Shown: one piece after another, positions 8,189 to 16,466 of the stretch
Layout of the letters: each line of letters begins with the position of its first letter
Position numbering within the stretch: position 1 is the stretch's first letter
From: Igneacidithiobacillus sp041146875
Lineage (GTDB): Bacteria; Pseudomonadota; Gammaproteobacteria; Acidithiobacillales; Acidithiobacillaceae
DNA: 22,559 nt
Direction of reading: 5' to 3'
NCBI RefSeq assembly: GCF_041146875.1
Contig: NZ_JBFRXP010000027.1
Location: 1-22,559, forward strand
Notes under the pieces: generated by a model
Told to the model about the DNA's origin: nothing
The model's database searches: none
What the model saw: the letters and a program-made list of their open reading frames with translations, nothing else
Made by a program: the position numbers and the translations under genes

Positions 8189-9067
8189 TTAGAGTTCCGA
8201 ACGGCTGTCGCGTTCCACCGCTGTTACCCCCGAGGCGGAGCTGGGCGCGGCCAAGCGAAAGCTGAGTACACGCCGGCGATCCGCACGCAGAACCTCGAGA
8301 TGCAAACCCTGCACGCTGAGCTTCTCGCCCACACGCGGGACGTGCCCCAGCTCACGACTGACCCAGCCGCCCAGGGTGTCGGCATCGTCATCATCCAATT
8401 GCACCGCAAAGGCGGAATTAAAATCTTCCAGCGGAATCAGAGCATTGACCAAATAATCACCATCTTCGCGCGGAACGATCATGACATCTTCGTCAATATC
8501 ATATTCGTCCTCGATCTCGCCAACGATGATCTCCAACACGTCCTCAATGGTGATCAAACCCGCAACACCGCCATATTCGTCCACCACCAGGGCCATGTGA
8601 TGCCGACCGGTGCGAAATTCGTAGAGCAGATGATCGAGATGTTTGCTGTCGGGAATATAGGTGGCCGGACGTAGCAGTTCTTCCATCCTGGGAGCAGCAT
8701 CTTGTTGACAGGCGCGCAGCAGATCCTTGGCCAGCAGAATACCGCGCACATCGTCACGATCGTCGCCCACCACGGGATAGCGGGAGTGACCCAACTCGAC
8801 TACACGACTGATGATCTCGCCCAGTGGGCTGTCGATTTCGACCACTTCCATCTGCGCCCGCGGGATCATCACATCACGGACCGTCATATCGCCAATGCGG
8901 AAAATGCCATCAATCATCCGTGCCGACTCGGCATCGATGATCTCCCGCTCGCTGGCCTCGCGGATGAGTTCGAGCAGGCTTTCCTGATCTTCGACGTTGC
9001 CCCGCAAGGACTGCGTGAATCGCTCCCACCAGCCGCGGGAGCGCTCACTACTTCGGTCTTCACTCAT
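8189..9067 (-). CDS. corC: CorC/YbeX CBS-domain protein
   Basis: 292 residues when started at ATG 9067, the same length as the E. coli protein. An in-frame ATG further upstream at 9097 lies inside ybeY and is not credible. It contains a pair of CBS domains (about 60-190; VRDVMIPRAQM at the start, VDEYGG and TIEDVLEIIVGEI in the second). A C-terminal CorC/HlyC transporter-associated domain follows (about 205-280). Family members have been linked with Mg2+/Co2+ efflux and, more recently, with ribosome or heat functions together with YbeY/YbeZ. The start codon overlaps the ybeY stop by eight bases (ATGAGTGA), so translation is coupled. Confidence 0.93.
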   Translation of the reverse strand: MSEDRSSERSRGWWERFTQSLRGNVEDQESLLELIREASEREIIDAESARMIDGIFRIGDMTVRDVMIPRAQMEVVEIDSPLGEIISRVVELGHSRYPVVGDDRDDVRGILLAKDLLRACQQDAAPRMEELLRPATYIPDSKHLDHLLYEFRTGRHHMALVVDEYGGVAGLITIEDVLEIIVGEIEDEYDIDEDVMIVPREDGDYLVNALIPLEDFNSAFAVQLDDDDADTLGGWVSRELGHVPRVGEKLSVQGLHLEVLRADRRRVLSFRLAAPSSASGVTAVERDSRSEL

Positions 9068-9560
9068 TGCTCTGTATTCGATACGGGTCGGCCACACCCA
9101 ATTGGGCCAGTAAACGGGTCTCTAGTGCTTCCATGATACCCGCTTCCTCTTCTTCCTGGTGATCATGACCGAGAAGGTGCAGGGCGCTATGGATAAGCAG
9201 GTGACGATAATGATCGCGCAAGGGTTTGCCCTGCTCATCGGCCTCGCGCGCAACTACCGCCGGGCAGAGCAGGATGTCACCAAGGGGGCGGCGGCGTCCC
9301 GGCCAGGCTTGCGTTGGCGCGGGAAAAGACAAGCAGTTAGTTGGCTGTGGACGTTGGCGAAATTGGCCATTGATCTCGGCAATCTCGGCGCCCCCCAGAA
9401 ACTGCAGAGAGACTGCCAAGCTCTGCCCTTCGTCTGTGCAACCTGTTAGGGCTAGGGCCAAGGCCGCACGCATCAGGCGCCGGGAAGGAATCTCGGCCAG
9501 TTCCGCTACACTCAAGTCCGGACTGACCTGCATCTGCAAAATAAAGCGTGGGGCAGTCAT
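9060..9560 (-). CDS. ybeY: Endoribonuclease / 16S rRNA maturation factor YbeY
   Basis: 166 residues. The zinc-binding signature of the family, HxxxHxxxxxH, is present as HSALHLLGHDH (H124, H128, H134), and the conserved PTNxLSFP stretch is seen as PTNCLSFP (73-80). YbeY acts on the 3' end of 16S rRNA and in ribosome quality control. It overlaps ybeZ by four bases (ATGA) and corC by eight, in the usual gene order. Confidence 0.95.
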   Translation of the reverse strand: MTAPRFILQMQVSPDLSVAELAEIPSRRLMRAALALALTGCTDEGQSLAVSLQFLGGAEIAEINGQFRQRPQPTNCLSFPAPTQAWPGRRRPLGDILLCPAVVAREADEQGKPLRDHYRHLLIHSALHLLGHDHQEEEEAGIMEALETRLLAQLGVADPYRIQSNE

Positions 9561-10534
9561 TCGGCGGAGTTCCCACGGTCATAGGCCTGCACGATACGCG
9601 CCACCAGGGGATGACGGACCACGTCAGCACTCTGAAAAAAGCTCATCGATACCCCCTCGACGCCATTGAGGATGTCGATGGCCTGCACCAAACCAGAGGG
9701 CTGGCCACGTGGCAGGTCCACCTGGGTAACGTCACCGGTGATCACCACCTTGGCGCCAAAACCCATACGCGTAAGGAACATCTTCATTTGCTCCGGCGTG
9801 GTATTTTGTGCCTCGTCGAGGATGATGAAGGACTCGTTGAGGGTGCGCCCACGCATATAGGCCAAGGGCGCGACTTCGATGATCTGCCGTTCCATCAGCT
9901 TGGCTACCTTTTCAAAGCCGAGCATCTCATAAAGGGCATCGTAGAGGGGGCGCAGGTAGGGATCGACCTTGTCCGACAGGCTGCCGGGCAAAAATCCCAG
10001 GCGCTCACCGGCCTCCACCGCAGGGCGCACCAAAACCAGGCGCTGCACCTGCTGTTTGTCGAGCTGCTCGACGGCTGCGGCTACCGCGAGATACGTCTTG
10101 CCGGTGCCTGCCGGGCCGATACCAAAACTCAAGTCATGTTCGCGAATGGATTGCAGATAACGGCGTTGCCGCGGTCCACGACCGTTAATCCAACCCTTGC
10201 GCGTGAGGATCCCCGCCACTTGCGCACTGTCGTTGTCGTTTTCCGCTTCCAGGTGGGTGGCTTGGATACAGTGATGCACCCACTGGCGGCTCAGGGGCCG
10301 TCCCTGCCGCACCTGCCCATACAGTTGCCGCAACACACCGCTCGCCGCCAGCACGGCCGCCGCCTCACCGCTCACGTGATAGCGCTCGCCACGTTGGGAA
10401 ATCACTACGCCCAAACGCCGTTCAATCTGTTTGAGGTGGGCATCCAGTTCGCCAGCAAGTTCCGCCAACTGCGCAGCGCTGGCGCCTTCGGCAACAAACT
10501 CCCCGTGTTCGGCCGGCGCGACGGGAGGCTCCAT
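9557..10534 (-). CDS. ybeZ: PhoH-like ATPase YbeZ
   Basis: 325 residues from ATG 10534; a TTG one codon upstream is also possible. It is a cytoplasmic P-loop ATPase of the PhoH family. The Walker A motif is GPAGTGKT (about 140-147) and Walker B is FIILDEAQN (about 236-244). Conserved RPAVEAGERLGFLPG and GDVTQVDLP follow the PhoH pattern. The N-terminal 110 residues form the small domain usual in YbeZ. It lies between miaB (10 bases upstream) and ybeY (ATGA overlap), with which it acts in rRNA metabolism. Confidence 0.95.
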   Translation of the reverse strand: MEPPVAPAEHGEFVAEGASAAQLAELAGELDAHLKQIERRLGVVISQRGERYHVSGEAAAVLAASGVLRQLYGQVRQGRPLSRQWVHHCIQATHLEAENDNDSAQVAGILTRKGWINGRGPRQRRYLQSIREHDLSFGIGPAGTGKTYLAVAAAVEQLDKQQVQRLVLVRPAVEAGERLGFLPGSLSDKVDPYLRPLYDALYEMLGFEKVAKLMERQIIEVAPLAYMRGRTLNESFIILDEAQNTTPEQMKMFLTRMGFGAKVVITGDVTQVDLPRGQPSGLVQAIDILNGVEGVSMSFFQSADVVRHPLVARIVQAYDRGNSAE

Positions 10535-10544
10535 CAAACGCGTC

Positions 10545-11897
10545 TCAGGAAACCGCGCGCATGGGGAGCAAACGCCCGCGCAGACTATTAGGCAGGGCCT
10601 CGGTAATTTCCACCAGTAGCATTTTTCCGGCCAGCGCCGTCGGTCCGGCGAAGTTTACCGAGCGGTTACAACCCGTTTTACCGGTCCACTCCTCGGCATT
10701 GCGTCGCGACGGGCCAGTGACCAAGATCTCCTGCACGCTACCCACCAGGGCACGGCTGTAGTCCTGGGCCAGTTGGTTAACGCGACCCTGCAGGATGGAT
10801 AGACGCTCGTCTTTGGCCGGCTCGGGCACACTGTCTTTCAACTTCAGGGCCGGAGTGTTGGGGCGCTGGCTGTATTTGAAGGAGAAAGACTGATCGAAAC
10901 GCACCTTTTCGATGAGGTCCATGGTCGCCTGAAAATCGGCATCGGTCTCACCAGGAAAGCCAACGATGAAATCTGAGGAAAAGTGGATTTCCGGGCGCGC
11001 CTCGCGCAGAGCCGCTATCTTCTCGAGATATTCGGCTATGCTGTGCTTACGATGCATGCGCCGCAAAATGCGGTCAGAACCGCTCTGCACCGGCAGGTGC
11101 AGATGCGGCGCCAGCACCGGCAGATCGCGGTGCGCAGCAATCAGGCGCTCGTCCAGATTGTTGGGGTGCGAGGTGGTATAGCGTAGACGCTGCAGCCCCG
11201 GCAGAGTGACCAAACGGCGCAAGAGCTCGGCAAAATCTGCATCGCCAATCAAGCCGGAGGGCGCACGATAGGCATTGACGTTTTGCCCGAGCAGAGTGAT
11301 TTCTGCCACTCCCTGGTCAAGAAGCTGGCGCACCTCCCGCACAATCTCCGGTAACGGCCGACTGTATTCGCGCCCGCGGGTATGGGGCACCACACAGAAG
11401 GTGCAAAACTTATCGCAGCCCTCTTGCACCGTAACGAAGGCAGTCGCCCCCTGCCGGCCCGGGCGCTCCGGCAAGCGGTCAAATTTTTCCAATTCGGGAA
11501 AACTCAGATCGAGCTGTGGCTGCCGCTCCGCCAAGCGGGCATCCAGCAGATCCGGCAAACGATGCAAGGTCTGCGGGCCAAAAACGATATCGACGTACGG
11601 CGCACGGCGGCGCAGGCGCTCTCCCTCCTGGCTGGCAACACAACCTCCCACAGCAATAAGGGGTTGCGGCTCGCGTTCTTTGAGTGGACGCCAAAATCCG
11701 AGTTGCGTATAGACCTTGTCCTCCGCCTTTTCACGGATGGAACAGGTATTGAGGATGAGCAAATCGGCTGCTTCGGGAGTATCAACGAGGTCCAGGCCGT
11801 GGCTGCGCGCCAATAGCTCGGCCATGCGCTCCGAGTCGTACTCATTCATTTGGCAGCCAAAGGTTTTGATGTAGAGATGCTGCAAGTTCGCTTCCAA
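10545..11897 (-). CDS. miaB: tRNA-2-methylthio-N6-dimethylallyladenosine synthase MiaB
   Basis: 450 residues. This radical-SAM methylthiotransferase modifies A37 of tRNAs that read codons starting with U. The N-terminal MTTase domain has the three cluster-binding cysteines C15, C52 and C86. The radical SAM motif CDKFCTFC supplies C161, C165 and C168. A TRAM domain ends the protein (about 375-445). The likely start is TTG 11897, with AAGGAAG just upstream, because the family-typical KTFGCQMN follows at residue 11 and no upstream ATG is in frame. It is the first gene of its operon and has a near-consensus promoter directly upstream. Confidence 0.96.
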   Translation of the reverse strand: MEANLQHLYIKTFGCQMNEYDSERMAELLARSHGLDLVDTPEAADLLILNTCSIREKAEDKVYTQLGFWRPLKEREPQPLIAVGGCVASQEGERLRRRAPYVDIVFGPQTLHRLPDLLDARLAERQPQLDLSFPELEKFDRLPERPGRQGATAFVTVQEGCDKFCTFCVVPHTRGREYSRPLPEIVREVRQLLDQGVAEITLLGQNVNAYRAPSGLIGDADFAELLRRLVTLPGLQRLRYTTSHPNNLDERLIAAHRDLPVLAPHLHLPVQSGSDRILRRMHRKHSIAEYLEKIAALREARPEIHFSSDFIVGFPGETDADFQATMDLIEKVRFDQSFSFKYSQRPNTPALKLKDSVPEPAKDERLSILQGRVNQLAQDYSRALVGSVQEILVTGPSRRNAEEWTGKTGCNRSVNFAGPTALAGKMLLVEITEALPNSLRGRLLPMRAVS

Positions 11898-11916
11898 GAC
11901 TTCCTTTCAAAACGCC

Positions 11917-11945
11917 ATGATACGAGGGGCAAGGGGGGCTGGCAA
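11917..11945 (-). promoter_or_regulatory. Sigma-70 promoter of the miaB operon
   Basis: Read on the minus strand: -35 TTGCCA (11945-11940), a 17-base spacer and -10 TATCAT (11922-11917), each with five of six consensus bases. The expected start near 11910 leaves a leader of about 13 bases that contains the ribosome binding site. Confidence 0.6.
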
Positions 11946-11951
11946 GCCAGC
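11938..11951. repeat. Palindrome overlapping the miaB -35 box
   Basis: GCTGGC-AA-GCCAGC forms a near-perfect palindrome directly after the stop of the last ORF of the cellulose operon and covers the -35 of the miaB promoter. It could be an operator or a small hairpin. No T tract follows on the minus strand, so it is a poor intrinsic terminator. Confidence 0.5.
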
Positions 11952-12266
11952 TCATAACTCATCCCAAAGGACAACCCGACACTCTGCCTGCCGCGCCATC
12001 GCCCGCATCTGCACAAGATCTCGTAACTCCTTGACTCCCTCCTCGCCTGGACAGCGCGACCCCAGTATAGCTACAGCATCTTCCTCACTGTAATGTTGTT
12101 TACAGGAAATCGACGAGGCCAAAAGATCAATGTGACACCACAACAATTTACCCGAATGCATTCGTACGGGGATCAAACCAAACGTAGTGAGACCTTTACC
12201 CTGCCTTTTCAATACATGAATGTCATTGGCCGCCATGCGTTGCACCGCCCCATCGCGTTCGCTCAT
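11952..12266 (-). CDS. Unknown small protein, last gene of the cellulose operon
   Basis: 104 residues from ATG 12266, or 94 from ATG 12236; both starts lie inside the 3' end of bcsZ in another frame. Neither has a good ribosome binding site, so coupling to bcsZ termination is likely. The sequence is soluble with mixed charge. Three Cys and two His residues are scattered (LLWCHID, SSISCKQHYSEED, GSRCPGEE, QAECRVVLW) without a clear metal motif. I recognise no family; it is not BcsD, BcsQ, BcsR or BcsE as far as I can tell. The open frame extends further into bcsZ, but that part is a shadow of the bcsZ frame. Confidence 0.5.
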   Translation of the reverse strand: MSERDGAVQRMAANDIHVLKRQGKGLTTFGLIPVRMHSGKLLWCHIDLLASSISCKQHYSEEDAVAILGSRCPGEEGVKELRDLVQMRAMARQAECRVVLWDEL

Positions 12267-13476
12267 GAGTGCCAACAGCTTGGGCCGACCACCAAGTCTG
12301 CAAGGCGCCATGCGAAGAAAAATGAAAACTACCGGTGCGGTAGCCGAAAGCGAAGAGCGCAAGGTTCTGATCATAATAATACGCGGGTTGGCCAAGCAAA
12401 CCCTGCTGCGCGTCATAATCGGCACGCACGCGGTGTAACTGCTGAACCAGTGCCTTTTCGTCATGATTTGCAGCAAGATATGGCAAGAGAGCCGCAGAAA
12501 AACCAGCTGGCCCCTGCCCGTGCGCCGTCCCGGTTTTGCTGTCCACAACCGTAGGCGGAAGCACGGCATGTTGTAAATAGGAACGCATTCCGTATACCGC
12601 ATGGAGCACCTCCCGACCCAAGGGCTCCTCGTCGCTCCCCATCCCCGCCCAAAGGTACACCCGTATCGCGTTATAACTTCCGTCACTTCCTTGGGGCGGT
12701 GTAAACAGATCTCCATCTGCACCAATGCCAACCCAATCTGGAGCAAATCCATGCGGACTAACCAATCGCAAAAAATTGGGAAGTTGCGATGCCATTTCCT
12801 GCCAGGGGCCTCGAGGATCCGCTTGCGCCAGCCCAAGAAGCAACGGCAATGGCAGGTAACTGGGGTTGAAGACATAGCGTTGTGGACCGTCAACAAAACC
12901 GAAGTAGCCGGGCAGCAACATCGGGGTAGAGCTAAGATCCATACTCTGCTCATTGATTCGCGTGGAAAACGAGATAGGTACAACCTCTTCCCTGGCTATG
13001 GTATCCGCCAGCTGCAGGCCGAGGGACGTATAGTCTGAGCGATGCCAAAGCGATCCGGCTTCAATCAAGGTATAAGCCAACCAGAGATCAGCATCTGAGG
13101 CGGAGTGCGGACTGAGCAAGGTCCAGCGACCGAGCGGGTTTTTCCCCCAGAGCCATCCAGGAAGCTTTTGGCCCAAACGGCCGCCCGCCAAATTGTCATT
13201 AGTCCAGGCAAGGATCCGCGCGAAAAGCTGCGGCTGGTTGGCAACCAGAGAAAAGAATAGCGCGTAGGCTTGCCCTTCAGAGGTGCTGATCCCACCCTGA
13301 TGTGCATCGATGACTCGCCCTTGCGGGTCGACAAACGCAGAGGTATAGGAATGCCAATATGCGCGCCAATCTCTCACGGAATCCGGCGGAAAGACGTTTG
13401 CCGACGCTAACGCGGTCACCATCATAATCGCCCCCGAAAGTAGAGAAATGATCAGCGATTTGGAGGAAAAACCCAT
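12223..13476 (-). CDS. bcsZ: Periplasmic endo-1,4-beta-glucanase BcsZ (GH8), unusual active site
   Basis: 417 residues, somewhat longer than E. coli BcsZ (about 370). A signal peptide ends near ALASA (residue 26). The GH8 pattern is clear: the general acid in STSEGQAYALFF (E67), LPGWLWGKN, SASDADLWLAY (D128/D130), FNPSYLPL, GFSAALLPYL. The position of the general base in E. coli BcsZ (D243, in SYDAIRVY) is Asn here: SYNAIRVYLWAGM, N269, codon AAC at 12672-12670. The enzyme normally trims or edits nascent cellulose in the periplasm and is needed for full cellulose output. It follows bcsS by 42 bases. The ribosome binding site is weak. The last 14 codons overlap the next ORF. Confidence 0.92.
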   Translation of the reverse strand: MGFSSKSLIISLLSGAIMMVTALASANVFPPDSVRDWRAYWHSYTSAFVDPQGRVIDAHQGGISTSEGQAYALFFSLVANQPQLFARILAWTNDNLAGGRLGQKLPGWLWGKNPLGRWTLLSPHSASDADLWLAYTLIEAGSLWHRSDYTSLGLQLADTIAREEVVPISFSTRINEQSMDLSSTPMLLPGYFGFVDGPQRYVFNPSYLPLPLLLGLAQADPRGPWQEMASQLPNFLRLVSPHGFAPDWVGIGADGDLFTPPQGSDGSYNAIRVYLWAGMGSDEEPLGREVLHAVYGMRSYLQHAVLPPTVVDSKTGTAHGQGPAGFSAALLPYLAANHDEKALVQQLHRVRADYDAQQGLLGQPAYYYDQNLALFAFGYRTGSFHFSSHGALQTWWSAQAVGTHERTRWGGATHGGQ

Positions 13477-13518
13477 GAGCCACGCCCAAGATTGCAGCTG
13501 CTGCCAATTTCTACCATT

Positions 13519-14247
13519 CTAAAATGTCTTGCTAACCGATAGGGCGGCGTAACCAACATCGGGCAGGCCCTTTTGCTGCTGCAATCCTCCCTCTGCAGTC
13601 ACTCCCCAAGCTTCCGGCAGTGCAACAGTAACGAAAGCACCGTATTGACGAATTTGATAATTTTTCCCGCCCGAAGGGATGATCTCCGGGCCAAAATGCA
13701 GCACCGACATCAGAGGGATTCCGAGACGCGCTCGCGACCAATAGGAGTCTTGGCCAAACGCATAGCTGCCAATTCCAGACGCATAAAAACCATCACCTAA
13801 TGGCAGGTGGATCTGCACCTGGGGCACAAAAGTGAGACTACTTTTATATGGTCCATTCGCTGGAACCACAGGTTGCAAGGAAAAGTATTGATAGCCAAGG
13901 CTACCAGACACGTTAAGCTGCAGACTTCCCAGCGTGAATGCGTAACCGAGCCCCGCAGAGACTCCCGGAACACGCGCGCGTACCAACGCCGAAATACCGT
14001 CCTGGCTACCTTGGTAGCGATATGTGAGATAACTCAGGAAAACCTGTGTATACAACCCCTGACCAAGGCTTCCACCGGCTATTGGCTGGATCCAGCCTAG
14101 GTAATCATAGGAGCTTTGCGCCGATTGCTGCACACCAGCGAGCGCCAAACTATTTGCCGAGACCGGTTGCCACAGCACACTACAAAGTAACGCCATGGAG
14201 AGACCTAGTTTTATTGAATAGCGGGGAATGTTTCCAGAGGCTTTCAT
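13519..14247 (-). CDS. bcsS: Cellulose biosynthesis protein BcsS (outer-membrane beta-barrel)
   Basis: 242 residues. A signal peptide is followed by cleavage near VSANS (about 31). The rest alternates polar and hydrophobic residues in short strands and ends in Phe (VSKTF), typical of an outer-membrane beta-barrel. The stretch DSYWSRARLG (167-176), then FGPE and a RQYGAFVT-like strand, matches what I recall of the BcsS family associated with cellulose operons of alphaproteobacteria. Its exact role is not established. The ATG overlaps the bcsB stop by ATGA. It might help the polymer cross the outer membrane in the absence of BcsC, which is inference. Confidence 0.7.
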   Translation of the reverse strand: MKASGNIPRYSIKLGLSMALLCSVLWQPVSANSLALAGVQQSAQSSYDYLGWIQPIAGGSLGQGLYTQVFLSYLTYRYQGSQDGISALVRARVPGVSAGLGYAFTLGSLQLNVSGSLGYQYFSLQPVVPANGPYKSSLTFVPQVQIHLPLGDGFYASGIGSYAFGQDSYWSRARLGIPLMSVLHFGPEIIPSGGKNYQIRQYGAFVTVALPEAWGVTAEGGLQQQKGLPDVGYAALSVSKTF

Positions 14248-16466
14248 TTTGCTCTCTCCTTATCCGCTTCTATCGGGCGCAACTGACTCTCTGGAGGTAG
14301 GCTATGATAGCGCCGACGCACCATCATGTAGATCAGAAAAGATACGAAAACAGCCAACAGTACAAAAATTATGATCGCGGGCCAAAGATGCTGACTGATC
14401 CACACGCCGATACCACCACTAACACCAAACGCGTGAAAAGGCTCATCCTGCATCTCAATGGCATGCACCGTTTTGCCATCAGCTTGCCACCAGTCGGTAA
14501 AGCCTCGCAATTGTGGCCAAAGACCAAAATCAATCAACGAATCTAGGCCAGCACGCAGAGTAGGTGCATCCACTGCCGAGAACACAAGGAGTGGATGGCC
14601 ATCGTAACTGGAGGTAAAAGCCAAACTTTGCTTGCCGAGAGAAAATAGGTAGCCATTTTGATTTTCTGGATCATTGCTAACGATGTTTCGCAAAGACCGT
14701 TTGAACTGCCAAGTAGTGTGCGGGGCGCCCGTAGCCTCTACACCCAAAGCCTCACGGAAGGAATCTGGTAACTCTGTGAGGGGAGCCACCGCTAAAATTG
14801 GGCCCGAGTCAAAATTATCGCTTCCACTTGTCGCAATGGGGAAAAATGTTCCATAGCGTTGCGCGATCTTACCCACTAAGGTCAACATAGCCGACATCGT
14901 CATCTCGTCGACATGACGTGAGGTAAACAGATTGACACGCTCCCCCTTTTTTAAGCCCAGTATTCCAGCAGAGCTCAAGGACGTAAGATCCAAATGGCGA
15001 AGTGCATCTCCGCCTTGCCAGGTAAAGGTGGAGTCTGCAAAAACGCTGAGCTGCAAATTGGCACGCTCCGCATTAAAAAGAAAATCATGATTGGATGCAG
15101 GAATCAGATTGGGGACCAGCGTAAGGGTATTCCATCCGGGTTTTGCTTCTGTACTGGGGATACTTACGGCGTACTTGACATATTTACCACCGGACGCAGA
15201 ATTCAGCGGAATAGACCCTTCCAGCGCACCATTAAAAAGGACATTTACGTCAGACGTTCCCGACATTCCTGCGGAATAGACTAAATTCAAGCGTAATTCA
15301 CCATCTCGCTGCCAACCGCCGTCCCAGATCCGGACATTCACTGGACCACTAAAACCGTTGACCGTGGTAGTCGAGAAGCCAGTCGCAACAAGTGGAAATG
15401 TGGATTGTGAAAATGGTAGTGTAGTTAGGGGAAGCGCACTGGCACCTGCTTCAACTGCACCATCGTCGCCATTTATAGCCAACTCTGAAACTGGTGGGTA
15501 CTGCAATCCGGTATTTGCAAAAGTACGTGCGGCACGCAGTACCTGCATCTCATTTTCTCCGGTAACAATCAGGAGGTAATGGTGAACATGGTCAGGAAAC
15601 TGGCGCACAAGAATGGATGCCGCGTCGATTTTCCCAATGGCCAGCTGGTGCAGTATCGGAGAAATTTTGTCTGCTGAACCAACGATTACTGCAGTACGAC
15701 TACCTTTCGGCAATTCACTGAAAAGCTGGTCCAAGGTTTTCGGCGCCGTACCGACATATGGCTCTACCGAGTGCATGTCTATGCGCGTGGGTAAAAACTG
15801 ATAGCGCAGACTCACCCCTTGTGCGACGTAAGCCAAAGGCTCCAGACTCGCGCTGCCCGGGCTGGCATAAACCGCCAGTTCCGGGGCATAGTTCAAAGAG
15901 GCTCGATCAAATAGCCAATCGAGGTGATCCAGGCGCGGCTGAAACGCCTTGGGCGAGGCCATATACTGAAAATTGGAACCACGCGGATCGATTTGTATCC
16001 AGTTTCCTTTGGAATCCCCGGCCACTCCCACCAATTGCAGGGTCAAGGTATGGAATCCCGCATCCAGATAGCGCGTTGGAATGGAAAATTGGGTGCCTAA
16101 ATCGCCACCCGGTTTCAGGGGCATTTGTTCGATAATCCTACCGTGCGATATCGCTTCGAGTGATACGGAGCCCGCCATTTGTCGGGACACATTTCCCTGT
16201 ATGCTCACCTGAATGCTGCTGACGTCCTCGCCATAGGGAAGCGAGAATGGGACGCGTACGTTCGCACCGTGCCCCTGAAGACGTATGGGTTCCTTGTTAC
16301 CAATCGTGGTGGCGAATGCCAGGGTAGAAACCGTGCCAGTGACCGCTGCCGGCGACGCCGCAGCGCTGGCATGTTTGGAGCTGGTGGCGGCTGCGGTAGA
16401 GTCCGTCGCCTGCGCCCAGGCTGACCAAAAAACCAACAGGAAAATAACGCCAAATCGCATTTTCAT
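14244..16466 (-). CDS. bcsB: Cellulose synthase regulatory/periplasmic subunit BcsB
   Basis: 740 residues from ATG 16466, which overlaps the bcsA stop as ATGA; an in-frame GTG-type start 14 codons upstream is unlikely. A signal peptide ends near AWAQA (about 20), then a low-complexity Ala/Ser/Thr linker. Two repeats of a carbohydrate-binding module plus flavodoxin-like domain fill the periplasmic part. A single membrane anchor lies near the C terminus (about 693-717: WPAIIIFVLLAVFVSFLIY), followed by a short basic cytoplasmic tail. BcsB guides the glucan emerging from BcsA and anchors it. The sequence has visibly lower GC than flanking operons. Confidence 0.93.
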   Translation of the reverse strand: MKMRFGVIFLLVFWSAWAQATDSTAAATSSKHASAAASPAAVTGTVSTLAFATTIGNKEPIRLQGHGANVRVPFSLPYGEDVSSIQVSIQGNVSRQMAGSVSLEAISHGRIIEQMPLKPGGDLGTQFSIPTRYLDAGFHTLTLQLVGVAGDSKGNWIQIDPRGSNFQYMASPKAFQPRLDHLDWLFDRASLNYAPELAVYASPGSASLEPLAYVAQGVSLRYQFLPTRIDMHSVEPYVGTAPKTLDQLFSELPKGSRTAVIVGSADKISPILHQLAIGKIDAASILVRQFPDHVHHYLLIVTGENEMQVLRAARTFANTGLQYPPVSELAINGDDGAVEAGASALPLTTLPFSQSTFPLVATGFSTTTVNGFSGPVNVRIWDGGWQRDGELRLNLVYSAGMSGTSDVNVLFNGALEGSIPLNSASGGKYVKYAVSIPSTEAKPGWNTLTLVPNLIPASNHDFLFNAERANLQLSVFADSTFTWQGGDALRHLDLTSLSSAGILGLKKGERVNLFTSRHVDEMTMSAMLTLVGKIAQRYGTFFPIATSGSDNFDSGPILAVAPLTELPDSFREALGVEATGAPHTTWQFKRSLRNIVSNDPENQNGYLFSLGKQSLAFTSSYDGHPLLVFSAVDAPTLRAGLDSLIDFGLWPQLRGFTDWWQADGKTVHAIEMQDEPFHAFGVSGGIGVWISQHLWPAIIIFVLLAVFVSFLIYMMVRRRYHSLPPESQLRPIEADKERAK

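Noticed and set aside
9068..9097. Longer N terminus for CorC from ATG 9097
   Set aside because: It would lie inside ybeY; ATG 9067 gives the normal 292-residue length and the coupled ATGAGTGA overlap.
9548..10591. Long plus-strand open frame (347 codons) opposite ybeZ and the end of miaB
   Set aside because: It is antisense to well-recognised genes, has no family likeness, and reflects the high GC of the region.
12267..12983. Upstream extension of the small ORF that ends at 11952
   Set aside because: This part lies fully within bcsZ in another frame and reads as a shadow; only the part beyond the bcsZ end is credible.
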